From Longilinea sp035560795 (lineage in GTDB: Bacteria > Chloroflexota > Anaerolineae > Anaerolineales > Anaerolineaceae), in the NCBI GenBank assembly GCA_035560795.1, contig DATMYV010000020.1, forward strand, positions 1 through 64,000: DNA of 64,000 nucleotides. Reading direction: 5' to 3'. The notes beneath the pieces were generated by a model. The model was not told where the DNA came from. It was given only the letters and a program-made list of their open reading frames with translations, and searched no databases. Of this stretch, positions 52,645-61,503 are shown in pieces. Numbering within the stretch: position 1 is the stretch's first letter; the number at the start of each line of letters is the position of its first letter. Both the position numbers and the translations under genes were made by a program.

Positions 52645-54321
52645 TCAGGGGAGCGTCACATTCAATTCATTTTGCGCGACCAATACCGGTGAAAGTGGCG
52701 ATTCTTTCAACATAGCCAGAAAACTTTCAGCTTCTGCCGTGAATGGAATACCGCGCAGGTTTTCAGCCCAGCGGTAGCCGACAGACTGGTAAAGAAGCTC
52801 GACGGATACCGAATATGTTCCGCTGCCAGGCAATTGAATGACATATTTCACGCTGTCGCCGCCAGTATAGAAATCCTCATCCTCCACTGCAGGCCCTTGA
52901 ACGGCAATTTCATTTGGAAGTTTGTCCTTGGCCATGCCGGCAGGCAGCAGGCGGTTATCCTTAATATAATGCTGTGCCCGCAGTAGTGTGGTTGTTACTT
53001 CGCCGTCCGGGTCGCCGATAATGGTTTCGTAAATTTGAACCTGATCTGGAAAAGTAATTTCAGTGTAATGCGGCTCAAATTGTGCGGCATCCTGGTCATT
53101 GATATTGCCGCTGATCGCGCCATTATCGCTCCAGTTGCCTGATTCAAAGACCACGCCCCCTCCTGCATCTTCGACGCGTACATGCAGCCAGACCCGCCGG
53201 GACGGGAAGCTGGTGGGAAATTTATGCCCGGCCAGGTTCGTTATTTTAATGTCAAGATCGAGAGTCGAACCCTGTCCGCCTGGTTTGACAGATAATTCCG
53301 CAGTCTTTGAAGAGAGCTGGTCGTCGGTGAGCCGAATAGTCTGCTCGAATTGATCGTCCGTTGCAGTGACATCCAACGGATCTCCATTCTTTTTTAACAG
53401 GTTAAGCATGAACTGATTACCGCCAATGAATTGGTGCTGACGGAAGGGGCTGCGCTTTTCCGGATTGACGCTTGAAATGGCCGCAGTTTCGCCGGCATCC
53501 AGCATATGGCACGATTGACAGGTTGCATCCTTTGCATAGGCGCTGTTTTCCCATTCCGTGAAAGGCGTCTGTTCTGGAAACAACTCTTCACTGACCTTGC
53601 CATCGTTTGTGATGTAAGGCGTAAAAAGATTGTGGCAGGTCGCACAGAGCGCTGATTGTTCGGTATGACCTGCCTGAAGCGGCGCAAAACCTGAAGCCGC
53701 ATTCATTACGCTGACCCAATTGTCGGCCACTGGAAATTGCCCGAAGATTTGACGTTTACCAGATGCGGTTCTCTCATCAAAGACTAATCCGCCGCTGAAA
53801 CTCGCATCTGTTCCAAGATTTTCAGCCTGAATCTGGTGACAGACCGTGCAGGAAACGCCATCCATCGCAAGCGAATGGCCAGAATTTGCAGCAGCAAAGA
53901 CGCCATCATCCAGCATGATGGTCTTGCCGCCAGCAGCTGAAGTGGTGAAATGCGCCATCGGCACATGGCAGGTGGAGCACTTGTTCTGGATAAATTCGTC
54001 GTAACCAGGATTCGCCAGGATCTCTCGCCGTACTGAAGCCCGGTAGTAGGGATCGCGGGCCGAATTGGCCATCATGGTTGAACGCCAGTCGGTATCGATG
54101 GAAATATCGTTTCCACCGCTCGTTATTAACCCGGTGTGGCAAGCGGAACATTGTCCAGCCGTCGAGAAAAACGATCCCTTTTCATTGAGCAAAGCGCGCT
54201 GTTCCGCCTGGACAACGACTGGAGAGGCTACCATATCCGTCGGTTGGGCATGTGCGCAACCTGCCACGATCAGGAATAGGCAAACAATTCCGCCAATCCA
54301 TTTAATTCGATTAGAACTCAT
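52645..54321 (-). CDS. Pentaheme c-type cytochrome lipoprotein
   Basis: A 558-residue exported protein. A signal peptide ends in V-A-G-C (Cys22). The N-terminal half holds five C-x-x-C-H heme motifs: C-S-A-C-H (58-62), C-S-T-C-H (115-119), C-T-V-C-H (158-162), C-A-T-C-H (226-230) and C-Q-S-C-H (268-272). The C-terminal half (about 300-545) is a beta-rich region without hemes, possibly for binding or attachment. This implies electron transfer at the outer face of the membrane; donor and acceptor are unknown. Related multiheme proteins are called cytochrome c554-like or DUF-type. ATG at 54321 follows GGGGAGG. Monocistronic. The heme-maturation genes are not in the window. Confidence 0.88.
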   Translation of the reverse strand: MSSNRIKWIGGIVCLFLIVAGCAHAQPTDMVASPVVVQAEQRALLNEKGSFFSTAGQCSACHTGLITSGGNDISIDTDWRSTMMANSARDPYYRASVRREILANPGYDEFIQNKCSTCHVPMAHFTTSAAGGKTIMLDDGVFAAANSGHSLAMDGVSCTVCHQIQAENLGTDASFSGGLVFDERTASGKRQIFGQFPVADNWVSVMNAASGFAPLQAGHTEQSALCATCHNLFTPYITNDGKVSEELFPEQTPFTEWENSAYAKDATCQSCHMLDAGETAAISSVNPEKRSPFRQHQFIGGNQFMLNLLKKNGDPLDVTATDDQFEQTIRLTDDQLSSKTAELSVKPGGQGSTLDLDIKITNLAGHKFPTSFPSRRVWLHVRVEDAGGGVVFESGNWSDNGAISGNINDQDAAQFEPHYTEITFPDQVQIYETIIGDPDGEVTTTLLRAQHYIKDNRLLPAGMAKDKLPNEIAVQGPAVEDEDFYTGGDSVKYVIQLPGSGTYSVSVELLYQSVGYRWAENLRGIPFTAEAESFLAMLKESPLSPVLVAQNELNVTLP

Positions 54322-54389
54322 CCTATCCTCCCCATTTCATTATCCCCACCCAAAACATTCTAGCATAGCCGCAGCTTTTTTTCAGTCGA

Positions 54390-54398
54390 TGCTATACT
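54390..54398 (+). promoter_or_regulatory. Extended -10 promoter of the Atg22-like transporter gene
   Basis: TGCTATACT at 54390-54398; predicted start near 54405, leader about 33 nt. Confidence 0.5.
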
Positions 54399-54437
54399 TT
54401 AAATATCCCGTTTCCCAGATATCAAAAGGAATCATCC

Positions 54438-55760
54438 ATGGATCAAAAATCGCACAAGAGCGCAATTTCTGCCTGGACAATGTACGACTGGGCCAATTCT
54501 GCTTTTGCCACTACCATCATGGCGGCCGTTCTGCCGGTCTATTACACCTCAGTCGCTACAGCCGGCTTGCCCGCCAACATCGCCACAGCCTATTGGGGCT
54601 ATACCTCGTCCATATCAGCCCTCATCGCAGCCCTGATCAGTCCCATCCTGGGCGCGGTCGCCGATTTTACCGGCGCAAAAAAGAAATTTCTGACCATTTT
54701 TATGGCCTTGGGCGTGACCGGCACAGCGCTGCTTTATTTCATCCAATCCGGTGATTGGCTGCTGGCTTCGCTTTTTTTCACATTCGGCAACATTGGTTTT
54801 GCCGGCAGCCTGGTTTATTACGATGCTCTGCTGCCGCATGTCGCCAACCCCGATGAGATCGATCAAGTGTCCTCGCGCGGCTATGCCATGGGATACATTG
54901 GCGGCGGGCTGCTGCTGGCCATCAACCTGGTCATGATCATGTTCGTCCCCAAACTGGTTCCAGGTCTGGATGCCGGCTTGATGACGCGCCTTTCCTTTGT
55001 GACCGTGGCGGTGTGGTGGGCTGTTTTTACTCTTCCGCTCTTGTTGCACGTCAAAGAACCGCCGCGACGCATTGTCCCCGGGGAGGAAAACTTTCATCCC
55101 GTGCAGGCCAGCTTCCGCCGCCTGATCCAAACCTTTAAAGAAATTCGACGCTACCGCGATTTGGCACTGGCGCTGCTGGCTTTCTGGGTTTACGCCAATG
55201 GCATCGGCACCATCATCGTCATGGCCACCGCTTACGGCAACGAATTGGGCTTCGAACGAACCACCCTGATTGGAACGCTTTTGATGGTGCAATTTCTGGC
55301 AGCGCCTTTCGCCTTTCTGTTCGGCTGGCTGTCGCGGAAAATTGGCACCAAGAAATCCATCTACATCAGCCTGACGGTTTATACCCTCATCGCTATTGCT
55401 GGATACTTCCTGTATCAAGAGTGGCAATTCTGGGTGTTGGGCGCCGCCGTGGCTACCGTGCAGGGCGGCAGCCAGGCGCTTTCCCGTTCGTTGATTGGCC
55501 GTCTGATGCCAAAGAGCAAATCGGCTGAGTTTTACGGCTTCTTCAGCGTTTCCGAGAAGTTCGCCTCCATCCTCGGTCCGGCACTCTTTGGCGTCATCTC
55601 TACCATCATGGGACACAGCCGCCTGAGTATCGTCTCATTGATCATCTTCTTTGTTGCGGGCATGGTGCTGCTCACTCAGGTAAATGTCGAACGCGGCATG
55701 AAAGTGGCGCAGGAAGAGGAACAGGTGATGGTTGATCGGCAAGCGGCCCAATCAGCCTGA
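54438..55760 (+). CDS. MFS transporter of the Atg22/UMF1 type
   Basis: A 440-residue, 12-helix major-facilitator protein. The start is typical of the Atg22-like group: W-T-M-Y-D-W-A-N-S-A-F-A-T-T. G-A-V-A-D-F-T-G-A-K-K follows as the loop 2-3 motif, and S-R-S-L-I-G-R-L-M-P occurs in the second half. In yeast Atg22 exports amino acids from the vacuole; bacterial members are unassigned. ATG at 54438 follows AAAGGAATC. A single-gene unit between its own promoter and a shared terminator. Confidence 0.9.
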   Translation: MDQKSHKSAISAWTMYDWANSAFATTIMAAVLPVYYTSVATAGLPANIATAYWGYTSSISALIAALISPILGAVADFTGAKKKFLTIFMALGVTGTALLYFIQSGDWLLASLFFTFGNIGFAGSLVYYDALLPHVANPDEIDQVSSRGYAMGYIGGGLLLAINLVMIMFVPKLVPGLDAGLMTRLSFVTVAVWWAVFTLPLLLHVKEPPRRIVPGEENFHPVQASFRRLIQTFKEIRRYRDLALALLAFWVYANGIGTIIVMATAYGNELGFERTTLIGTLLMVQFLAAPFAFLFGWLSRKIGTKKSIYISLTVYTLIAIAGYFLYQEWQFWVLGAAVATVQGGSQALSRSLIGRLMPKSKSAEFYGFFSVSEKFASILGPALFGVISTIMGHSRLSIVSLIIFFVAGMVLLTQVNVERGMKVAQEEEQVMVDRQAAQSA

Positions 55761-55780
55761 TCCAATAACCTTATCTAGAA

Positions 55781-55814
55781 AAAAGCTGCCTGATTGTGTA
55801 TCCAGGCAGCTTTT
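55781..55814. terminator. Bidirectional terminator
   Basis: A 12-bp stem (55781-55792 with 55803-55814), 10-nt loop, A-rich left arm and T-rich right arm, between converging genes. Confidence 0.85.
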
Positions 55815-55833
55815 CTTAAATATATCCGGGATG

Positions 55834-56241
55834 TTACGGGATCAATTGGTACAGCTCCACCAGCACGCCCCCTGTGCTCTTGGGATGGACAAAAGCCATC
55901 TTGCGTCCGGGCAGGACCTGGGCGGTTTCATTAATCAATCGCACGCCTTTGGCTTTTAATTCAGCCAACATGGCATCGATATCGTCCACTTCGAAACACA
56001 GGTGGTGCATTCCACCGCCTTTTTCGGCGATAAACTTTGCCAGGCCGGTGTCGTCGGCCGTCGGTGTGACCAGTTCAACTTCGCTGTCGCCGCATGGCAT
56101 GAACGCAACCTTGGACTTCTGGCTGGCCACTTCCTCTACATGATCCACGGCCAGGCCCAGCGCGTCGCGCCAGAAGACGAGCGATTCATCCAGGTCCTGG
56201 ACAGCTATAGCTACATGATTGATTTTATTGATCTTTGCCAT
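55834..56241 (-). CDS. mce: Methylmalonyl-CoA epimerase
   Basis: A VOC-fold metalloenzyme that interconverts (R)- and (S)-methylmalonyl-CoA. The 135-residue protein has the metal ligands in I-N-H-V-A-I-A-V, G-G-M-H-H-L-C-F-E-V and V-L-V-E-L-Y. The ATG at 56241 follows GAGG. It lies 24 bp after the mutase gene, a standard pairing in propionate/methylmalonate metabolism. Confidence 0.94.
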   Translation of the reverse strand: MAKINKINHVAIAVQDLDESLVFWRDALGLAVDHVEEVASQKSKVAFMPCGDSEVELVTPTADDTGLAKFIAEKGGGMHHLCFEVDDIDAMLAELKAKGVRLINETAQVLPGRKMAFVHPKSTGGVLVELYQLIP

Positions 56242-56265
56242 CAGTTTCCTCATGTCCTATCTTTG

Positions 56266-57915
56266 TTATGCCAGCGCAGGCGCCTGATACTCGCCCCATA
56301 CCTTGCGCAGGACGTTGCAAATTTCACCCAGGGTGATGTCGTTTTCCACGCAGGTGATGAACAACGGCATCAGGTTTTCCTGACTGCCAGCTGCATTTTC
56401 AAGATGGCAAAGCAGTTCGCTGACACGGCTGTTATCGCGTTTGGCGCGCAATGCAGCCAGGTTTGCCCGCTGTGTTGCCTCAATGGTCGGATCGACCGCC
56501 AAACCTTCCATGTCCAGTTTCTCATCGACCTGGAAGGCATTGACGCCCACAATTGTTTGCTCATTCCGCTCAATGCTCATTTGATAGCGGTAGGCGCTTT
56601 CCTGAATCTCTCCTTGCATATAGCCTTTTTCGATGGAGGCCAATGCCCCGCCCATATCATCGATCTTGCGGATGTATTCCATTGCCTGGCGGGCAATTTC
56701 ATCAGTCAACTGCTCAATCACATAGGAACCGGCCAGCGGGTCAATCGTATCTGCCACGCCTGACTCGTGGGCAAGAATCTGTTGAGTCCGCAGCGCCACG
56801 CGCACTGACTTTTCGGTTGGCAGCCACAGCGCTTCGTCCATGCTGTTGGTATGCAATGACTGGGTACCGCCCATCACAGCCGCCAAGGCCTGAACGGCTA
56901 CGCGCACAATATTGTTCTCCGGTTGCTGCGCGGTCAGCGTTGAACCGCCAGTTTGGGTGTGAAAACGGAGCATAAGGGAACGCGGGTCCTTGGCGTTAAA
57001 ACGCTCCTTCATTATCTGCGCCCACAAACGGCGCGCCGCCCGGAATTTGGCAACCTCCTCCAGGAAGTTGCTATGAGCCGCGAAGAAGAAGGACAATTGC
57101 GTGGCAATTCCATCCACTTCCAACCCGGCATCAATGGCCGCCTGCACATAGGCAATCGCGTCCGCCAGCGTGAAAGCCACTTCCTGCACAGCCGTCGAAC
57201 CAGCCTCGCGGATATGATAGCCAGAAATACTGATGGTATTCCAACGCGGAACATTGGTTTCGCAATATTTAAATATATCGGTTATCAGCCGCACGGACGG
57301 CTTCGGCGGGAAAATGTAGGTACCGCGCGCGACATATTCTTTGAGCACATCATTCTGAATGGTGCCGCGCAGAGCTTTTTCGGTCACGCCTTGCCGTTTG
57401 GCCACCGCGATGTACATGGCCAGTAATATCGCTGCCGGAGAATTGATCGTCATGCTGGTGGAAACTTTGTCCAGCGGAATTTCTGTAAATAACTGTTCCA
57501 TATCCCTCAAAGAGGAGATGGAAACGCCCACTTTACCAACCTCGCCCAATGCCATCGGGTCATCGGCGTCATAACCGATCTGGGTCGGCAGATCAAAGGC
57601 CACTGACAGGCCCGTCTGGCCTTGCTGCAGTAAATAGCGGTAACGCTGGTTGGATTCTTCGGCCGAGGCATAACCAGCATACTGGCGCATCGTCCAGAAA
57701 CGGCCGCGGTACATGGTGGGTTGTACGCCGCGCGTAAAGGGATATTCGCCCGGGAAACCCAGTTTTTCCAGGTAGTCAAAATCCTGTGGCAGCGCAACGC
57801 GCGGCAATTCGATGCCTGAAGGAGTCTCGAATTCGTCTTTTCGTTCCGGTGATTTACTCAACACTTGCTGGAGGGTGGTTTCTTCCCAACGTTTACGTTC
57901 AGCATCAAAATCCAT
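56266..57915 (-). CDS. mutB: Methylmalonyl-CoA mutase, large catalytic subunit
   Basis: Adenosylcobalamin-dependent enzyme interconverting succinyl-CoA and methylmalonyl-CoA. The 549-residue protein covers only the substrate-binding barrel: [10 protein letters not shown] near residue 105, then [11 protein letters not shown] and [11 protein letters not shown]. The C-terminal cobalamin-binding domain (D-x-H-x-x-G) is absent, as in split mutases where a small subunit of about 135 residues carries it. That subunit is not in the window. The ATG at 57915 follows GAGG. A TATACT at 57954-57949 is a possible -10. Isobutyryl-CoA mutase is a less likely alternative. Confidence 0.93.
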   Translation of the reverse strand: MDFDAERKRWEETTLQQVLSKSPERKDEFETPSGIELPRVALPQDFDYLEKLGFPGEYPFTRGVQPTMYRGRFWTMRQYAGYASAEESNQRYRYLLQQGQTGLSVAFDLPTQIGYDADDPMALGEVGKVGVSISSLRDMEQLFTEIPLDKVSTSMTINSPAAILLAMYIAVAKRQGVTEKALRGTIQNDVLKEYVARGTYIFPPKPSVRLITDIFKYCETNVPRWNTISISGYHIREAGSTAVQEVAFTLADAIAYVQAAIDAGLEVDGIATQLSFFFAAHSNFLEEVAKFRAARRLWAQIMKERFNAKDPRSLMLRFHTQTGGSTLTAQQPENNIVRVAVQALAAVMGGTQSLHTNSMDEALWLPTEKSVRVALRTQQILAHESGVADTIDPLAGSYVIEQLTDEIARQAMEYIRKIDDMGGALASIEKGYMQGEIQESAYRYQMSIERNEQTIVGVNAFQVDEKLDMEGLAVDPTIEATQRANLAALRAKRDNSRVSELLCHLENAAGSQENLMPLFITCVENDITLGEICNVLRKVWGEYQAPALA

Positions 57916-57990
57916 AAATCGGCCTCGAATCTTTGTGAGATAGTTCACAGTATACCTGATCGAGGCACAGAAAGGCAGTGGATTTATTTA

Positions 57991-57999
57991 TGGTAAACT
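57991..57999 (+). promoter_or_regulatory. Extended -10 promoter of the antiporter operon
   Basis: TGGTAAACT at 57991-57999; predicted start near 58006, leader about 29 nt. Confidence 0.5.
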
Positions 58000-58034
58000 T
58001 TGGATAACCTTCCCGATTTCAAGAGGGTATAACG

Positions 58035-59249
58035 ATGAGCTACTTCCTCCAACTGGCATTTCTGCTTGCAATCATCATTTTAATGGCCAAGTTGGGCGGA
58101 TATCTGAGTACGCGCCTGGGCCAGCCATCTGTTTTGGGCGAACTTCTGGTGGGTTTGTTGTTGGGCCCATCCCTCATCGATATTACGCATCTAGCCTTTT
58201 TCACCAATTCACATCTCGGCGAGACCGTCTCGCAACTGGGTGAATTGGGCGTGATGTTATTAATGTTCCTGGCCGGTCTCGAATTGGAATTCAAGGACCT
58301 GGCGCGTAACATGAAAGTTTCTGCGCTTTCAGGGACCTTTGGCGTTATTTTACCTGTCGGACTGGGGCTGTTTGTTGGCGAATTGCTGGGAATGGATTTC
58401 TCGCACGCTATGTTCCTGGGCCTTACCCTGGGTGCCACCAGCGTTAGCATCTCAGCTCAGACCCTGATGGAGCTCAAGGTGCTCCGCAGCCGGGTTGGCC
58501 TGGGTTTGCTGGGAGCGGCTGTATTCGATGATATCCTTGTCATCCTGCTTCTTTCTGTTTACCTGGCGCTCGAAGGTGGCGGCGGTGGGTTCCTGGCTAT
58601 TTTACTGGTGATCGGAAAAATGCTTTTGTTCCTGATCCTCTCGGTTGCCTTCGGTCATTGGATCCTCCCTCGCCTGACCCGCCTGACGTCCCGCCTCGGG
58701 ATCAGTCAGGGTGTTGTCAGCCTGGCAATCGTCGTCCTGCTTTTCTACGGGCTGGCGGCTGAGGTGGTAGGAGGAATGGCGGCGATTACCGGTGCTTTTG
58801 TGGCAGGTCTCATGTTTGGCCGGACCAGCGAGTCGCATCAAATTGAAATTGGAATTAACGCTCTTGCGTATGGTTTCTTCGTGCCCATCTTCTTTATCAG
58901 CATCGGTCTGAACATCAATATCCGTGAATTGGATCCATCCGCATTGTGGATCACGCTCCTGATTACCATAATCGCCATTCTTGGTAAGATCCTGGGTGCC
59001 GGACTGGGTGCTTACCTCGGGAAGTTTTCAAAATGGGAATCGATTCAATTGGGCATTGGCATGGTATCACGCGGCGAAGTCGGACTGATCGTTGCCAAAG
59101 TAGGTTTGGACTCGGGATTACTTTCCAAGGATCTATTTTCAGCAATCGTTGGCATGGTTCTCGTCACAACCCTGGTGACTCCCCCCATGCTTCGCGCTTC
59201 TTTTCGCACCCCAAAATTACCCCCTGTTGTTCCTGAACCGGAAGAATAA
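58035..59249 (+). CDS. Monovalent cation:proton antiporter (CPA family)
   Basis: A 404-residue membrane protein with about 12-13 helices, of the Na+/H+ exchanger (KefB/GerN-like) family. The ion-binding helix shows A-V-F-D-D-I-L-V-I, and the late S-R-G-E-V-G-L-I motif is clear. It ends in a short acidic tail with no TrkA-N domain, so regulation must come from elsewhere. The next gene, 11 bp downstream, encodes a PII-like protein that could serve as its regulator (inference). ATG at 58035 follows AGAGGG. Confidence 0.92.
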   Translation: MSYFLQLAFLLAIIILMAKLGGYLSTRLGQPSVLGELLVGLLLGPSLIDITHLAFFTNSHLGETVSQLGELGVMLLMFLAGLELEFKDLARNMKVSALSGTFGVILPVGLGLFVGELLGMDFSHAMFLGLTLGATSVSISAQTLMELKVLRSRVGLGLLGAAVFDDILVILLLSVYLALEGGGGGFLAILLVIGKMLLFLILSVAFGHWILPRLTRLTSRLGISQGVVSLAIVVLLFYGLAAEVVGGMAAITGAFVAGLMFGRTSESHQIEIGINALAYGFFVPIFFISIGLNINIRELDPSALWITLLITIIAILGKILGAGLGAYLGKFSKWESIQLGIGMVSRGEVGLIVAKVGLDSGLLSKDLFSAIVGMVLVTTLVTPPMLRASFRTPKLPPVVPEPEE

Positions 59250-59260
59250 AAGGAGGATTT

Positions 59261-59626
59261 ATGGACTATATGGTGTTCTTTGTCTTGCACGATGTTTCCC
59301 GCATGCAAGAATTATTGACTGCCTGGGATATAGCTGGAGTGAGTGGAATCACCATCCTGCTGAGCACAGGGCTGGCACGCTACCGCATTGGCGGCGGGCT
59401 GCGTGAAGACCTTCCGCTCATCCCAAGCCTGGATGATTTGCTTGAACGCACCCAAAACACCAACCGTACGTTCTTCACCATCGTTCATGGTGAAGAAATG
59501 GTGGATAAGATCATCGCGGCGACCGAGACAGTCACTGGAGACCTGAATTTGCCGGATACCGGGATTCTGGCCGCCTTGCCGGTCGCACGCGTACGCGGAC
59601 TGAAACGCAAAAATGAGGATGCATGA
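59261..59626 (+). CDS. PII-like small protein
   Basis: A 121-residue protein with the ferredoxin-like layout of PII signal proteins: beta M-V-F-F-V-L-H-D, alpha with A-G-V-S-G-I-T-I, a T-loop-like stretch (about 40-65), then E-M-V-D-K-I-I-A-A-T-E and a final G-I-L-A-A-L-P-V-A-R-V-R-G-L. The last segment matches the PII-type V-x-x-G-x-x-x-x-x-G-I-x-x-x-P-V pattern. PII-like proteins next to transporters often bind nucleotides and gate them; the ligand here is unknown. ATG at 59261 follows AAAGGAGG. Its stop overlaps the next ATG (ATGA). Confidence 0.72.
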   Translation: MDYMVFFVLHDVSRMQELLTAWDIAGVSGITILLSTGLARYRIGGGLREDLPLIPSLDDLLERTQNTNRTFFTIVHGEEMVDKIIAATETVTGDLNLPDTGILAALPVARVRGLKRKNEDA

Positions 59627-60768
59627 AAATTCTTGCTGTTGATGTCGGAACAGGCACGCAGGATATCTTTTTCTATGATTCGCGCCTGGATATGGAAAAC
59701 GGCTTCAAGCTGATCCTGCCATCGCCGACGATGATCGTCAACCGCAGGTTGCGGGAAGCCACCAAACACAAGGAGCCCGTGTTGCTTCACGGCGTGATCA
59801 TGGGTGGCGGGCCTGCCGCGTGGGCAGTGGAAGCCCATCTGAAAGCCGGTAATGCCGTTTATGCAACGCCTGATGCCGCGCGAACTCTCAATGACAATCT
59901 TGAGACGGTAACTTCACTTGGCGTGCAGCTGGTCAGCCCGGATGAAGCCCGCCGGCTGCCAGAAGGAGTCATTCGCCTGCACCTGGCCGATTTTGACCCC
60001 ATTGCCCTGCGTTACGCGCTGGCCCCTTTCGGATTATCCTTGCAAGGTCTTGACGCGGTAGCCGTGGCAGTTTTTGATCACGGTTCAGCACCGATTGGCG
60101 TTTCTGACCGGCGTTTCCGGTTTGATTACCTGAACGAGCGAATCCGTGCCGAAAATCGGCTCAGTGCGTTTGCGTTTCCCGCCGAAAAAATCCCGCCTGC
60201 GATGACACGACTGCAAGCGGTGGCAAAATCGGCCGGCGAAATCCCCGCGCCGCTGATGGTGATGGATACAGCCCCGGCAGCTGTCCTGGGTGCATCCCTC
60301 GATCCGATGGTTTCCTTACACAAACAAAACCTGATTGTCAATGTGGGTAATTTCCATACATTAGCTTTCCGGATGGGTGACGACGGCATTGAAGGCCTGT
60401 TTGAACACCATACCGGTTTTCTCAACCAGGCAAAATTGGAAGATTTATTACTTCGCCTGGCGGAGGGAACGTTGACCAATTCCGCGGTTTATGAGGATAA
60501 CGGGCACGGCGCGCTTGTTTACGGCGGTCAACCTTTACGAATGGATCATGCCGATTTCAACCTGGTTGTGACAGGTCCCCGGCGCAACATGCTGCGCGGC
60601 TCAACCCTTAAGCCCTACTTTGCCGTACCCTTTGGAGATATGATGATTTCCGGCTGCTTTGGACTGCTGGCTGCGGTTGCCGATGTAATGCCGGACCTGG
60701 CCGAACCATTGCGGGCTTCGCTAAACGGCGCTGGGGGTGCTGGAACGCCGCCCTGGGAAGTGGGTTGA
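59623..60768 (+). CDS. DUF1786-like protein (ASKHA-type N-terminus)
   Basis: A 381-residue cytosolic protein beginning M-K-I-L-A-V-D-V-G-T-G-T-Q-D-I, a phosphate-1-like loop of the sugar kinase/Hsp70/actin fold. L-P-S-P-T-M-I-V-N follows. It matches what I remember of DUF1786, sometimes annotated as pyruvate formate-lyase activating-like without evidence; no CxxxCxxC radical-SAM motif is present, so that name should not be used. Translationally coupled to the PII-like gene by a 4-bp overlap. Function unknown. Confidence 0.75.
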   Translation: MKILAVDVGTGTQDIFFYDSRLDMENGFKLILPSPTMIVNRRLREATKHKEPVLLHGVIMGGGPAAWAVEAHLKAGNAVYATPDAARTLNDNLETVTSLGVQLVSPDEARRLPEGVIRLHLADFDPIALRYALAPFGLSLQGLDAVAVAVFDHGSAPIGVSDRRFRFDYLNERIRAENRLSAFAFPAEKIPPAMTRLQAVAKSAGEIPAPLMVMDTAPAAVLGASLDPMVSLHKQNLIVNVGNFHTLAFRMGDDGIEGLFEHHTGFLNQAKLEDLLLRLAEGTLTNSAVYEDNGHGALVYGGQPLRMDHADFNLVVTGPRRNMLRGSTLKPYFAVPFGDMMISGCFGLLAAVADVMPDLAEPLRASLNGAGGAGTPPWEVG

Positions 60769-60791
60769 CCTTAGGGTTCTGCATCATCCGC

Positions 60792-60820
60792 TGGTCAGAC
60801 TTCCTACAATGTGGTAAAAT
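60792..60820 (+). promoter_or_regulatory. Promoter of rplI
   Basis: TGGTCA (60792-60797), 17 bp, TAAAAT (60815-60820) with an upstream TG (extended -10). The leader contains a 7-bp hairpin (60831-60837 with 60848-60854). Confidence 0.62.
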
Positions 60821-60887
60821 TCCGTTCGCTCGGGATGTTGTACCCTTCATCCCGCAGCACATCTTAGTACGGAAAGGGCTTGACCCA

Positions 60888-61406
60888 ATGAAGGTTCTTT
60901 TGATGAAAGACGTATACAAGCTTGGTCGCGCTGGCGACGTGAAACGTGTTGCGGACGGTTTCGGCCGCAACTTCTTATTGCCGCAGGGGTTGGCAGTTTT
61001 GGCCACGCCAGGCGCTCTCAAGCAGGTTGACCGAATTCGCAGCGTTGCCGCTGCCAAACGTACGGTCCTCAACAATGAAATGAGCAGCGTGGCAGAAAAA
61101 ATCCACGATGCCGTTGTGGCTTTCCCCAGCAAGGCTGGCGAAACTGGCAAGTTGTACGGTTCGATCACCCCGCAAATGGTTGTCGATGCAGTCAACAAGA
61201 AATACGGCCTTAACCTCGAACGCCGTATGGTTGAAATCCAGCCAATTCGCACACTCGGCGAGCACAAAGCGCGCGTACGTTTGACCATTGACCTCACCCC
61301 TGAAATCAAAGTCATCGTCCACCGCGAAGGCGAAGCACCGGTAGTGCCGGCCGTAGAGACGCCTGCAGTTGCCGCAGAAGAAGCGGAAACTGAAGCGCAG
61401 CCGTAA
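60888..61406 (+). CDS. rplI: Ribosomal protein L9
   Basis: Large-subunit protein at the base of the L1 stalk. The 172-residue product starts M-K-V-L-L-M-K-D-V-Y-K-L-G and keeps the central helix and C-terminal domain. It is about 20 residues longer than usual because of an acidic Ala/Glu/Pro tail after E-A-P-V-V-P. The ATG at 60888 has GGAAAGGG 9 nt upstream; a 41-codon extension is rejected. L9 is commonly beside ssb and rpsR, but here it stands alone. Confidence 0.96.
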   Translation: MKVLLMKDVYKLGRAGDVKRVADGFGRNFLLPQGLAVLATPGALKQVDRIRSVAAAKRTVLNNEMSSVAEKIHDAVVAFPSKAGETGKLYGSITPQMVVDAVNKKYGLNLERRMVEIQPIRTLGEHKARVRLTIDLTPEIKVIVHREGEAPVVPAVETPAVAAEEAETEAQP

Positions 61407-61436
61407 TCCAACACAGCTGCCGAAATTTTACTGATT

Positions 61437-61475
61437 ACCGGCCTGAGGCAGCTTTAACGCTGTCGGGCCGGTTTT
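61437..61475 (+). terminator. Terminator of rplI
   Basis: ACCGGCC (61437-61443) pairs with GGCCGGT (61466-61472), with an inner CAGC/GCTG stem, then TTTT. It ends just before the next promoter. Confidence 0.7.
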
Positions 61476-61483
61476 CTATTGCA

Positions 61484-61492
61484 TGCTACAAT
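61484..61492 (+). promoter_or_regulatory. Extended -10 promoter of the RodZ-like gene
   Basis: TGCTACAAT at 61484-61492. Transcription is predicted to start near 61499, about 5 nt before the ATG at 61504, and no Shine-Dalgarno is present: a near-leaderless mRNA. Confidence 0.5.
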
Positions 61493-61503
61493 TGGCAAAA
61501 GCC

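Noticed and set aside
59623..60768. Pyruvate formate-lyase activating enzyme
   Set aside because: The DUF1786-like protein has no CxxxCxxC radical-SAM motif; the N-terminus looks like an ASKHA phosphate loop.
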